From: Labia minor
Lineage: Eukaryota; Arthropoda; Insecta; Dermaptera; Spongiphoridae
Direction of reading: 5' to 3'
Assembly (NCBI GenBank): GCA_963082975.1
Contig: OY720344.1
Location: forward strand, 66,616,546 to 66,680,545
DNA length: 64,000 nt
In this document: piece after piece, positions 31,124 through 42,565 of the stretch
Layout of the letters: each line of letters begins with the position of its first letter
Position numbering within the stretch: position 1 is the first letter of the stretch
Notes under the pieces: generated by a model
Told to the model about the DNA's origin: nothing
The model's input: the letters and a program-made list of their open reading frames with translations, nothing else
The model's database searches: none
Made by a program: the position numbers and the translations under genes

Positions 31124-32392
31124 GGTTGTCAAATATCTCCCTTCCGCTTTTTTGCTCTTTATTCAGTGCTTTATAAAAAATGTTACGATGATCGGATTTA
31201 GTTCAAATATGCACCATTTTGTTCGATAATATGTTTCCATCTAGACGGCAACTTCATAATACCCCCCTCGTAGATACCCCCTTCCTTATTTGCGAAGAAC
31301 TCGGACAGCCACTTTTCACAAGCCTTTTTTGAGTCTAACTTTACACCATCAAGGGCGTTCGCTATGGACAGGAACAGGTGGTAAATACTTGGCACTATGT
31401 TCAGGCTATATGGTGGATGTGATAAATCCTCCCATCTGAGCTCCCGTAGCTTTTGACGAGTCATTAACGAAGTGTGTAGTCTTGCGTTGTCCTGGTGGAA
31501 CACTACACCCTTCCTTTTGGCCAATTCTGGATGCTTCTGGTCGATCTCCTGCTTCAAGCGGTCCAGTTGTTCGCAGTAGATGGTAGAATTAAGGGTCTGG
31601 CCATATGGGAGCAGCTCAAAGTGGATGATTCCCTTCCAATCCCACCAAACACACAGCAAAACCTTCCTGGCCGTCAAGCCCGGCTTGGCCACTGTTTGGA
31701 GCGATTCACAGGCCTTCGACCAAGACCGTCTTCGCTTGATATTGTCGTATGTGATCCATTTTTCGTCGCCAGTCACCATCCGCTTCAAAAATGGGTCAAG
31801 TTCGTTTCGTTTCAGCAGCATTTCGCAGGCGTTGATTGGGTCCAGAAGGTTTTTTTGCGTCAAATCATGCGGCACCCAAACATCAAGCTTTTTTTTGTAT
31901 CCAGCCTTCTGCAGATGGTTTAAAATAACTCCCATCTCCTGGGCCATGTCACGAGATGCCACATGCCGGTCTAACTGGATGTTTTCCATGATTTGATCGG
32001 TATTCGTCGTCACGGGTCTTCCGCCCGGTGGCTTATCCATGGTGTCGTTTTCATCGGCTCTGAATCGTCGAAACCATTCCTCCGCGGTTCGAAGTGATAG
32101 AGTACTATACACCAAAACACCATTAATCTCACGGAACGTTTCTCTAGCGGATTTTCCTTTAACGAAGGAAAACTTTAAAATAGAGCGAATTTCGGCGTTA
32201 GTGAACTCCATGTTTACACGTCTATAACTGTTTAACGCAATATCCAAACTAATCATGCATAGCGTCATTTTGTAGATTATGTCAAGACCTTTCAAATGAT
32301 GTATAGTATTACCAGATACGAGCTCTGTAGCGCTTTATACATAGCCGCGAAATTCATAAGACAAAAAGGCGGAAGGGAGATATTTGACAACC
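31124..32392 (-). mobile_element. Full-length mariner element, 1269 bp
   Basis: The inverted ends GGTTGTCAAATATCTCCC lie at 31124 and, as complement, at 32375-32392. TA duplications lie at 31122-31123 and 32393-32394. One ORF fills the interior, and the size is typical for mariner. Confidence 0.93.
31198..32295 (-). CDS. Mariner transposase, catalytic third Asp lost
   Basis: The open frame has 365 residues. The family start is probably Met29 (MEFTNAEIRSILKFSFVKGK), giving 337 residues. The N-terminal half has the paired helix-turn-helix region and the linker motif WVPHDLT. The first catalytic Asp is in VTGDEKWITYDN and the second in VFHQDNARLH. The third should be the Asp of the YSPDLxPSDYHLF motif, 35 residues after the second. 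Here that motif reads YSLNIVPSIYHLF, so the Asp is Ile and the nearby conserved Asp is Asn. The protein should bind its ends but not cut. The sequence resembles the Hsmar1/SETMAR branch. The frame is intact, so decay is recent. Confidence 0.92.
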   Translation of the reverse strand: MKGLDIIYKMTLCMISLDIALNSYRRVNMEFTNAEIRSILKFSFVKGKSARETFREINGVLVYSTLSLRTAEEWFRRFRADENDTMDKPPGGRPVTTNTDQIMENIQLDRHVASRDMAQEMGVILNHLQKAGYKKKLDVWVPHDLTQKNLLDPINACEMLLKRNELDPFLKRMVTGDEKWITYDNIKRRRSWSKACESLQTVAKPGLTARKVLLCVWWDWKGIIHFELLPYGQTLNSTIYCEQLDRLKQEIDQKHPELAKRKGVVFHQDNARLHTSLMTRQKLRELRWEDLSHPPYSLNIVPSIYHLFLSIANALDGVKLDSKKACEKWLSEFFANKEGGIYEGGIMKLPSRWKHIIEQNGAYLN

Positions 32393-32567
32393 TAATATAT
32401 CATATTTTGATATATGAATATACACAAATAGAACAAATGTAAAAGTGATGTTTTTTTGAACTTTAAAGCATATTTCTATTATATATATGTCGATGGTATA
32501 ACCTCGGAATTTAGATCAATATTTACAATATTTATAATCTTATCTTATTATACTAGAATTGTATATA

Positions 32568-32675
32568 CAGTGGTGCCTCACACAACGAACTTAATTCGTT
32601 CCAGGAGCAAGTTCGTTATGCGAAAAGTTCATTATCTGAAACGCAAGGGGATGCAATACAACGGTATAATAGCAG
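32568..32675. mobile_element. Truncated copy of the CAGTGGTGCCTC pogo-like element
   Basis: It starts with the same left end as 29183 after a TA and matches for about 75 bp. It then jumps to the sequence found near 29917 (AAGGGGATGCAATACAACGG) and stops, with no right terminal repeat. It is an internally deleted and truncated copy. Confidence 0.75.
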
Positions 32676-32895
32676 CATAGCTGAAATGTCAGTTTTATCA
32701 CATAAATAAATAATATTTTAATTCCCAATATTCCTTCTAAATAAAAATAAATTTAAAAAACCTGTCAAGTCCGTTTTTTTTCTTTAGTTCTAAACAGTGT
32801 ATCAAAAATTAACATTGAGTCTCCGAGTCAGTTAAAGATGGTTTGTGATCCAAAAATCATAAATCATAAGTTAATATTTAATAATAGTTATTAGA

Positions 32896-33000
32896 ATGTT
32901 TCGAAGATTTTTGCTAACGAACAGGGCATCTTTATTGAAACCGGCGAAGTGCGTTAAGTTTAGCAGCATTCGGACATTTAAGGGATGTATAATTCCATAG
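32896..33000 (+). pseudogene. Possible captured gene fragment: mitochondrial-presequence-like ORF
   Basis: This small plus-strand ORF encodes 34 residues starting MFRRFLLTNRASLLKPAK and continuing CVKFSSIRTFKG. Richness in R, K, L and S with no acidic residue fits an amphipathic mitochondrial targeting presequence. The base composition is less AT-rich than the neighbourhood. It ends at a TAG soon after a possible donor (GGAT/GTATAA). About 400 bp downstream is a Helitron-type 3' terminus in the same orientation, and Helitrons often carry first exons. I do not recognise the parent gene. Confidence 0.4.
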
Positions 33001-33378
33001 ATTTTTAAGATATTTTTTTGATTTGTTTTTCTTTAAAATATTTGAAATTTTTTCATCTGTTTTGTCGTTTAATTTTTTCTTAATTCTTATATAAAATTTT
33101 TATTAGTTAATTTTATATCTTTTTTTTTATATCTATTTTCGTGTTTATTTTTTATTACATTACTAATCTATATTTATTTATTCATTGTTCTTTTATTAAA
33201 TAATTTTAGGATAGTTTTATAATTTACTAATTTTTCTCTAAAATATTATTTAAATTTTATTAATATCATTTATTATTATTGAGGACCCCAAGTTCCATTC
33301 ATTTTAATCAGATTGATGCAATGATGTAACATTTAATAATTGAAATAAATAATTGTTTATCAATATTTTTTAAAGTGT

Positions 33379-33408
33379 CGAGCGATAGCTCGGTGTTCCA
33401 GGTACTAG
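33379..33408 (+). mobile_element. Helitron-type 3' terminus
   Basis: A perfect CGAGC-GATA-GCTCG hairpin is followed by 12 bases, then CTAG, then T, as at the end of a plus-strand Helitron. A degraded relative (GGCTCAGTGTCCTGGTACTAT) lies at about 40868-40890. The 5' end of the element was not located. Confidence 0.55.
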
Positions 33409-34029
33409 TTATTACAATATGAAAAATAAAAATAAAAATTTTATATAAGAATATTTCCTTTTTGTATATGGACATAATTTGAAAAAGAGATGAGAAATAT
33501 TCCTCTTTTTATTTCATTTTTTTTGAAATTATTTACACACACTTTTGAAATTTTATTAATAATTAAAATATTTAATTTAAAATTATTTTCTATCTCAACC
33601 CATTAATCTTAATCTGGCTCTTTCTAAATGATTCAATTTAATGATAATCTGGCTTTATGGGTTTTTTCTTTAGCTATAAATTTTGTCCAATTAACCGTTG
33701 ATTTTTTCCAATATTCGATACTTTCCGCTTATATCGGCAAACAATCATGACACGATTCCTATAATCAAGGACAAGAAATTTCTTGAATTTAAAATTATAT
33801 AACATGTGCAGATGATTTTTAACCACGGTATTTAATAGCATCGATCGGCAAAATTTAATTCGAGTTAATATTAAATAATACCGGATCCGTTAATGATGGA
33901 CTAATGTAATTGATTATTTATATCTTTTTTTTTAATTTTTACTTAATAAATAATCCAAAATACATTGATTGTACAGGTGTTTCAAAGAACCTAACATCAT
34001 CCTTTTTCGTTGACGGACCCTTTAAAAGA

Positions 34030-34150
34030 GTTAGGAGAATTAAGTGAGGATCAAATAATCCAGAAAGTTGAGGTGATCAGGATACATGGGAAGAATGAGA
34101 GACGAAAGATTGGCGAAAAATATATTTGTAAGGGATCAATTAGGTATGAA
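34030..34150 (+). pseudogene. Small LINE ORF2 C-terminal fragment
   Basis: A plus-strand frame reads SGYMGRMRDERLAKNIFVRD, a degraded version of the RWAGHVARMGEDRMA block seen at 57881-58243. It lies only about 80 bp from the exon at 34237. Confidence 0.5.
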
Positions 34151-34236
34151 TTTACAATTTCTTAATTAATATCATTCATTCTTAGAATTAAATAAATATA
34201 CATAAAAATAAATAGAAAAATTATAAATAAACTAAC

Positions 34237-34375
34237 CTCTATCTTGAGCTGTCATTAATCCCGAGCTCAGTGTTTGTCTGAGTTTACTGAGCGCGGTACC
34301 TTCAGAACTGGAAACATCCGTGTTACATGGAGATGAAACTCCACTTGAATCAGATTGGGCAGCCGGGCCTACCAT
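34237..34375 (-). CDS. Exon: Ser-rich N-terminal region of the zinc-finger gene
   Basis: The acceptor is TTTTTTAG at 34376-34383 and the donor GTTAGT at 34231-34236. The 139-nt exon encodes 46 residues beginning MVGPAAQSDSSG and ending LMTAQDR, and leaves one base. That base joins the two leading bases of the exon at 8380-8479 to make a Val codon, so the reading frame is continuous across a 25.8-kb intron. The ATG sits directly at the splice junction. It could be the translation start, after a non-coding first exon, or an internal phase-0 Met following an upstream coding exon. The composition is less AT-rich than the flanks. I see no known domain here. Confidence 0.8.
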
Positions 34376-35143
34376 CTAAAAAATCGTTAAACATAAATCA
34401 TTTAAATTTAGTGAAAAAAGATAAATCTATACTAAGTATTATTATTTTTTTTTTATTATAAAAGTTAAATAAATATTTGTATTCATTCATTTGGTGATCA
34501 ATTGGGTAAAAACTAAGCAGGGATTTGTAGCTATATTCGTAAATTATTTTAAATCAATTAAATTATTCATTTTAAAAAATTCAAAAATGTATAATGTATG
34601 ATTCGATCAAATATATATTCATCAAGTAGGTAATGAAGTTTTTATTAATCCCAGAAGAAATCACTTATACCTACATTAAAAATATAACCAAGATTTATTA
34701 CCATTTTCGTTACCAACTTTTATCTATTTACTGAATTATATTTTACAAATATATTACGTATTAATATCCATTCATTATTTTAATTCATTTACTTGGTAGC
34801 GTTTTGAATAAATCAATTTTTGAAATAATATCATGAATTTTTATTATTTAAAAATAATCAAATCAAAAATTATTTAATAATGGATACATTTCTATTAATA
34901 TTCTAATATTATTTCTTTTTTAAATTCTATTTTGAACAATTTACAATTGATAATAAAAAATCTTTCATTATAATATAATGAAACTCAGAAGCGAAAGCGA
35001 ATAACTCCACATATAAACAAACTGAGAAAATGAAGCTCAAAATCACTTAATTAAAATTTTAATATACAATTATTCTCACAACTAATTAAAATATTTAAAT
35101 TAATAAAATAAAATTAATTTAAATCCTGGCTCTTTTCCCTTTT

Positions 35144-35739
35144 TACCGACCGACGATAGTAAGGGAGGTATTGTTTTCACACCAAATTTCACATGTGGAG
35201 ATTTTTACATATCTCCACGAATCATGCATTTTCTTAACAGAAAAAAGTATTTTTAGCATGATGTCTGTCCGTCCGTCTGTCCGTCCGTCTGTCCGTCCGT
35301 CTGTCCGTCCGTATAGATGTGTACAGCCTGAACGGCTCAACCGATTTTGATGAAATTTGGTATATTTACTTAATGCATCAGTGGGATGAATTGATCAACT
35401 TTTGGTATAAATCCGGAAACCGGAAGTGGTAGTATTAGCGATCGACGATAGGAAGGGAAGGGTTATTTTCACACCAAACTTCAAATGAGGAGATATTTTT
35501 ACATATTTCCACGAATCATGCACTTTGTATTGGTTTTATCCTCGGGAAAATCATCTTTATTAGTTTTTTCTTGATTTAAAATTATATGACGTCATCCAGT
35601 CATTCATGACGTCACAGCCTGGTCTTACATATATATTATAAATAAAATAAAATTAAAAATATTTATGTTATATGCCTATATGTTTTTTATTACATTAATA
35701 GATATATTAAAATTATTTGAAATTGTGGCCACAGGTCAA
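35144..35739 (+). repeat. Dispersed family A, copy A2
   Basis: It begins TACCGACCGACGATAGTAAG and has a (GTCCGTCT)n tract at about 35268-35310. It keeps the ACCGATTTTGATGAAATTTG block and a CTGGCCACAGGTCAA-like right end, but has lost the CGTCGGTCGG part near that end. Confidence 0.7.
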
Positions 35740-35747
35740 ATTATTTA

Positions 35748-36254
35748 GGGTCTATTCACACATATCAGTCACGTCACGTCTCCGTTCCGTCAGTTCCGTC
35801 AAGTATCAGTCACAAAAAATATGTTTTATTGAAAAGTAAATGGCCGTCTACACTGACCCGGCGCAGTCACGAATCCGAACCGTCAGTCTCTCTTCAGTCA
35901 TCTTACCGTCATTACCGATTTCTTCAGAACGATATTTTTTTTTTGACTGACGCAACCAGTGTAGGTAAAGTACCACTTCCGGTTAACCGATTTTGACGAA
36001 ATTTTGATAGAAATCCACAAACTGTGAATAATATCGGTGTACCAAATTTCGAAGTCCTAGCTTGATTATTTTCTGAGTAAATTTGCTCACAGACTAACAT
36101 TACATACATCCATACATCCATACATACACACACACAGACATAATTCGGAAAATGGTATTTTCAGACTCAGGGAGGTCTAAAACGTTTGACTGAGACGGTT
36201 CTGATTCGGATCGGTGACTGAACTGTGACGAGACGGACATGTGTGAATAGACCT
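35748..36254. mobile_element. PIF/Harbinger-like MITE 1
   Basis: The ends GGGTCTATTCACACAT and, as complement, AGGTCTATTCACACAT are inverted. A TTA duplication flanks the element at 35745-35747 and 36255-36257, as in Harbinger. Subterminal TCAGTCAC-type motifs are also inverted. The centre includes another repeat-like piece with a CATACATCCA microsatellite and no transposase. Confidence 0.75.
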
Positions 36255-37463
36255 TTATACTTAAATTTCTTTTTCTTTAAAAATTAAAAATTTTCGCAAA
36301 CCCCAAAAAACCATTACAATATGTATATTCAATTAACAAACATTTTTTTAAAACACAAAAATCAAATTACTATTTATTGAATAATTTTTTTTTTTTTTTT
36401 TTGAAAGACTCATGACGAAAGACGCCATCTAGTGTCTTTGGGGGCAACTTAAGTTGCTAGGTGATGATACACACATTAGGGCACATATATATAATATTTA
36501 TGATAAATTTTGGAATGGAATATAAAATTTAAATATGTTATTTCAGCACTTTAGTAGCACCATTAATTAATAATATTTATTTTTTAATATATTATTTAAT
36601 TTTATTTATCAACTTTTAATTACTACTTTTATATTTTCTAATTTATTTATTAGTAATATATATTGCTTGTTCATAGCATATAATATTAGAATTTAAATAA
36701 AATTAAATCGAATAGAAATTTAATTAGTCATCGAGATATGGTAATTGAAGGAGCGTTCCTTATATTTTTTTTTTATCTTTACGTCCTTTTATAAATCTCA
36801 TTAGTGGTTGCTCGGTTCTCATTAGGCGGTAGACGTAATTGAATAAAATTGTGCTCCCGCGAAAATTAATTATATCCGACATTATAATCCTTTAGAAAAT
36901 GGATCATCTCATAATTTTTTTCATTATATTTCACTAAATTCAATGTCATAAAATTATATGAAATTAACATGAATTTAATAAAATTTTAAAAAATAAAATT
37001 TAAATCACAAAATTGACGAATTATTTTGTTGTTTGATTTTAATTAAATTACTTAATTTTTTTTAATTAACTTTGGCTTTGTTATCTTAAAAATAAAATTT
37101 TATTAGTATTGAATATTTAATAATAGTCTAGACTTGCCATAATCACAAATGGTGCTGATTTTAATCTGAGAGTATATTCTATTCGCCTATTTCTACTTTA
37201 ATCTAAATTTTATCTATAATATACTTAATTTCTAAGTAATTATGAATATTTAACTTATTTTCAATTTTAATTAGTTTTACCTGTAGGTACATGTATGATC
37301 TACATATATTTTATATGTATTCCATATCAGATATAATATATAAATAAATATAATAAATAATATAAATAAAAAATTAATAATCGTTTAAATTTATTAAGTT
37401 ATATTAGAAATGAACTGGGTATTTTAGGTTATTATTATGGAAGATAATTTCACTTAGGAAAAA
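36255..37463. other. AT-rich DNA
   Basis: This is featureless apart from a short T run near 36388-36402. Around 36770-36890 the sequence is slightly more complex (GTTGCTCGGTTCTCATTAGG) and could hold a conserved element, but I cannot assign it. Confidence 0.35.
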
Positions 37464-37889
37464 TCTGGGCTGACTCCACTCGACTATCTTGCAAATTTGA
37501 ATTGGATTAATTAACACATATATTATATTTAAATTAAATTTTATTTATTATATTATAAATTAAAATTAATAAATATATATTAAACCAGCGCGAGATTAAC
37601 TCTTTGTTGAAGGAACCACGTCACGTGCTGTACATTCAGCAATTCAATTATGCTGAAATTTTATATCTAGCAGTTTTATACAATTTTTAATCATGTGATA
37701 GAATTGATAAAAAACTACGAATTTTGAATCATGCCCCCAAATACCAAATTTCATTATTCTAGCTCAAACGTAATCTTGTCTACATACACACACATACCTA
37801 GTGAAAATGACTTAGGGACCTTCAAAACATATAAAAACACCAAAATCTCGACATCGAAAATTTTCGTGATTGCAATACTATCTCTGTCG
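37464..37889 (+). repeat. Dispersed family B, copy 2
   Basis: It matches family B copy 1 without a LINE: CAAATTTGAATTGGAT near the left, an ACACAC tract near 37785, and the block GTGAAAATGACTTAGGGACC leading to the TACTATCTC-TGTC-GGGATAGTA hairpin at the right. Confidence 0.7.
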
Positions 37890-38189
37890 GGATAGTAAAA
37901 AATAAGAAATAAAATAGGGATAGGTAAAAGTTTAAGCGCAATAACTCAAAATAATAATAACAAATAAAATATTTTAATTTCAAGGTTTTAATATTGCTAT
38001 GTTAAAGTGGATTACGTCACATTTGGACAAATAGAAACTGACATGAATTAGTAATATTTATAGACTATAAAAGAATAATAAAGAATCAGTATTTCGTATG
38101 ATTTAATTTTCACCTTTTTCATAAATGACATCACATTGGTCGGCAACATGATGATGGTTATCTTTATCAGTTGTAATGGATGAGATGTT

Positions 38190-38301
38190 TTTTAGGCCGT
38201 AGCTTGGAAACAGTTTTCAGGAAAAATCCAAGTGCCCTTCGTCGTCTCCCTCGCCGCAATTGACGAGTAAGCGACGGGGCTTTGCCAGTCTCCCATGATC
38301 C
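38190..38301 (-). other. Exon-like GC-rich island
   Basis: The composition changes sharply here within AT-rich DNA. A good acceptor, TTATTTACAG, lies at 38302-38311 on the minus strand. One minus frame (SWETGKAPSLTRQLRRG) stays open for about 44 codons and another ends EGDDEGHLDFS at a stop. I found no convincing donor that keeps a frame open. On the plus strand a TTTTCAG acceptor and a GTAAGC donor bracket about 52 nt. It may be an alternative, UTR or terminal exon, and its link to the zinc-finger gene is unproven. Confidence 0.35.
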
Positions 38302-39853
38302 CTGTAAATAATTAATAATATCCAATTAATGAACAGTTCTCCGAGGACCCATATAATATGACTTGTTTTATTTAAAAACTTTTAAATAATTAAATAATGG
38401 GTTGTATCAATCTCTTGTGATATAGTTATAATATTATATATTATTGATATTATTAATATACATATATGGTATATAGTTATAGATATTTATAATTAATAAA
38501 TATAAAAGAGAATTAAAATTTAATAATAATATTAATAACATAATAAAAATTATTAAATTTAAAATCATTTAGTATAAACTTTATTTAATAGTATAAATTT
38601 TTATTTACCTAAATTCAACTTCTGAAGTTAATCTTACAATAATGAAAACTATTTAAATTTAAAACATTCAAATTTTTTTACATCAAAATATAATATATTT
38701 GATATAATTTTCAGAATTTCAATTATTCTATAAATTATTCTTTTGAAAACTTTTTTTAATATTTATAAATTGTACCTTATTATTAAATATCCTGTATATA
38801 CTAGATATTTATATTATAAAATAACAATAATTAAACAATTAATACTGTTTTACGCTTTAATTTTATTAATTAAAAAAAATCAGTCTTTCATTTTTGTTGT
38901 CAGTAAATATGAACATTACTAATCAAAGGAAGGAAGGATGTTACAGCTCTTTAATTATCTAAATAAATTGATAAATTGACACTAAATTAATTAATAGGTG
39001 ATATTTGGATCTAAAATGCATTTAAAAATAATTAAATAGTGAGATTAGTATTTTTGTTTTGTTTTTCTGTTTCTCAAGATATTTTTATTTAGAAAAAAAA
39101 GGGAAGGAATATAAATAAATATTATAATTAGATTACAATAAGTATACAAAATATAGAATCATAAAGAAAATAATCATAGCCAGTTTGTAAGTAATTTCAA
39201 AGAAAAAAGAGCAAAGAAAGAAGTTTCAAGAAATAAATGATGAAAAGACGAAGAGAGGTATATGAAGATGTGATTGATCTTCTTAATCTTTAATTATATA
39301 TAAAAACTTTAAAATTATAGGTATATATTTTTTTCAAACTAATAGAAGAAACTATTAAATTCAATTAAGAACAGTCAAGTATCAACAGGAGAAATATGAA
39401 AGCTTGAATTTCTCTATCTATCTAATTTTATTATGCTAGCTAAAGTTGTATCTATCTATATATGTAAATGGGTTCGCAGAAACCGCTCTAACGATTTTTT
39501 AGAAATTCACACCATAGATAGTAGTTCTAAAGAAAAATCGAGTTTTATTGATCACATCCTGAGAAATGTCATCTTCATTAGTCTTTTCTTAATTTAAATG
39601 TATATGACGTGACAACCCTTCTTGACGTCACAGCCAGCGCCTTCTTAAATCTTATCTGATATTATAAAGAAAATAAAATTAAAAATATTTATGTTATATT
39701 CATATCTGTTTTTTATTGCATTAATACATACATTTAAATTATTAAAAATTGTTTCAAAACGTTTAGAAGATTTATCTTTATAAAATATAGGAGAATTAAA
39801 TGACGTCATCAATTTCGTCATACAGTACCTCCATAAATACAAAATATTATATA

Positions 39854-40560
39854 CTAGTTGCTCAGTCCGCCTTGGGCGTTATTCACACCTAGACGGTGGC
39901 TCTGCACCCCAGTACCCTTTATTTGGTTGGAAGTTTATATGTAAAAGGTTTTCATCCATTTTCTTTCAATCAGTATATTACATAAAACATTCATTTGTTT
40001 TTGTGTTCTTACTTAAAATTTAATAAGTAAATTAATTATATATTATTATTTACATATGTTATATCTATCTATTTATCTCTATGGCTCTACGCAACATCCA
40101 CATTTCTCCAAGTGTCCCTTCATACATTGTCCACCCATATTAAAATCTTTCTTGAAAATACAATTATGATATCAAAATTAAAATTATTTAATCATATAAT
40201 CTGAAAATTTAAAAGAGGTAATAATAGTAGCAATGTGAATGTTTTCAGTGTGTTAAATAAGTTAAAAGACCAATATTAGAAAAATAAAAATATAAATATT
40301 ATAAACATTCTTTCAATTGTATTCTTTGCTCTGCTGAATGACAACATGTAGATATCAAATTTTAAAAAATTAATTTCTGAGATAATCAATCAAAATCGGT
40401 TCTGCCAATTTTGAGTCTATAATATCAAAATTTTCAGGCAGGCAGACAGACATTAAAAATTCTAAAGTCACTCTTGGATTCTAGAGGTCGTGAAACGCGA
40501 AGATATGCAAAAAATTTTAAATTTACAGCAATGTGCAGACAAAAACCTATATATACATAT
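39854..40560 (-). mobile_element. Helitron-like element copy Z, short
   Basis: On the minus strand it ends CTAG/T at 39854 with a degraded version of the copy Y hairpin (TCCGCCTTGGGCG). It begins near 40555 with the GCAGACAAAAACCT block. The truncated LINE 3' end, with its (AGAT)n tail, is present at about 40064-40130. Most of the central body is deleted. Confidence 0.65.
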
Positions 40561-41084
40561 AAATAAATGGAAACGAAAATATATATATTTTATATCAACG
40601 GTCCTACTTTTCTGTTTTTCATGGTATTAATACATACGTTTAAGGAGTATATGTTTTATTAGTAATTTATGTTATTTTAAATTATTTGAACAGTGGCTCT
40701 ATGAACCAGGTATATATATAATATAGGATCAAATATTTTATTTTATCAAATAAATTTGAATATATTTTTCATCTTGAAATGAAAATCAAGTTATTTTAAT
40801 TAATTTGTATATTTTAAGAAAAAAAAAACAATAATAACAAATTATTATTTTTAATTACCTAGCGGAGGCTCAGTGTCCTGGTACTATAATATTAAAGATA
40901 TAAATTACTATATATAGTAAATATTTTTAAAGATAGATGAACACGTTCTTCTCTGATTGTTAAGAATTTTTTCCAAAATGGTAGACAAAAAAAAATAACG
41001 ATAAAATTTATTTGATCTATCTATCTATCATCTATCTATATATATTACTATTTCTTTCCATATTCATATAATAACAAAACTGAA

Positions 41085-41122
41085 GTCCTGAAGATGGCCC
41101 TGGTATGGGCGAAAACGTCGAC
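41085..41122 (+). ncRNA. Hammerhead-ribozyme-like motif (Penelope-type)
   Basis: The bases read GTC, then the CTGAAGA core, then a stem GCCC/GGGC with loop TGGTAT, then GAAA, A, CGTC and GAC. The leading GTC can pair with the final GAC as stem I, and ACGT is a palindrome as in the minimal dimer-forming hammerheads of Penelope-like elements. One extra A after GAAA departs from the consensus, so activity is doubtful. No Penelope coding sequence was found beside it. Confidence 0.4.
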
Positions 41123-42565
41123 ACATTTGTTGAAAGTTCATTTCTCTCTGGAGTTTCTTTTCTCTATTTTTATTTTTTTGTATTTTTATATACATTTTGA
41201 AACACAAATCAATCTGGACTTGACTTGAGATTAAACATTTTATATAATAAGATTTAAGATTTTTTTGTCTAATTTCGTTGTTTTTCTTTGATAAAGTAAA
41301 GTCCACTATTCTTCGTATCTTAATCTAAAAAATAACTTTAATATTCTAAAATCGACTTCAATACAAATTAAGTTGAGATAAAGTTTTGACATTAATAAAG
41401 AAATAAAAAGTGATTAAACTAACTAACTATTTTTATTCTTTCGTAATTATTTATATATGTAAAACATTTTTGACACATTAGTATCCATTCATTGAAATTA
41501 AAAGGAAAATTAAATTGAATTTATATTTTTTACAAAAAAAAAAAAAAAAATCCCAAAATATTACATTAGTTAAAAAAGGAAAGAGAGTTTTATATACTAC
41601 AATGACCTCATTATACATATACAATCATATAATTATAGATAGATGTGATAAATAAAACAACTCTTTTAGTGGTTGGAAAGTTTTGGCCCTGTGGGCTACT
41701 AAATTTACTTTACAATTCTACATGTTTACCAAAACACCATTCCCATTTAGGTAAGTTTACGTTGAATCCTAATGGAGAGGAGATTAAGGGTCAAAGTTTA
41801 CTTTTACTTAACCATAAGAGATTTAAGGATATCAAAAATAAAAAAGAATTGTTTCAATGGTAAAAAAGTTAAATAAAATAGATATATATTAAAACAAAGT
41901 ATTTTTGATAATATTGATATACGAGATAAATATACACATAAAAAAACATGATATCTGATTAAACACTACTCACACTACATTGGGATAATGTGAAAGTGCA
42001 ATATATATTCAATTTTATTTTTATTTTTTACTTATATATAATAATATAATAATAATAATAATAATAATTAATTTCAACCTTATTTTAGATCTGACTCGAA
42101 CAAGGATTAATAAAGTTAATACAAATTATTCAATAATATAATTAATCTTAGGTATATAAAATTTCAAATTATAAAGCATTTGATTGTTTCAATATTTATG
42201 CATTATTAAATTATTACTGGTAATACAAAAAACATCTTTTTGTACATTTTATGAAAGAGCATTGCCTTTCAAGCAGATAAAGGTATATGATCAGTACAAC
42301 GAATCTTGATTTTCTTAATTTTATTTCAAGAAGCTTCCCAATTTTGTTCAAACTGCAAACTGAACATCGTGTCCATAGACTCTATTTAGAGAGAAATTCC
42401 CTTGCAAGGCCTGGGATTTGGACCTAATGACGTTGAGAGTGCGAATTACACCCAGACTTTGTGAAGTCTTTATTGATGGGAATATCCAAACAATATTAGT
42501 TAGGAAAGATTTTAAAATAAATTAAATGTGCAAATTTAATTAATATTCAATTTATTCGTTCTTTT

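Noticed and set aside
31495-32227. Plus-strand open frames of up to 142 codons
   Set aside because: They are antisense shadows of the mariner transposase ORF.
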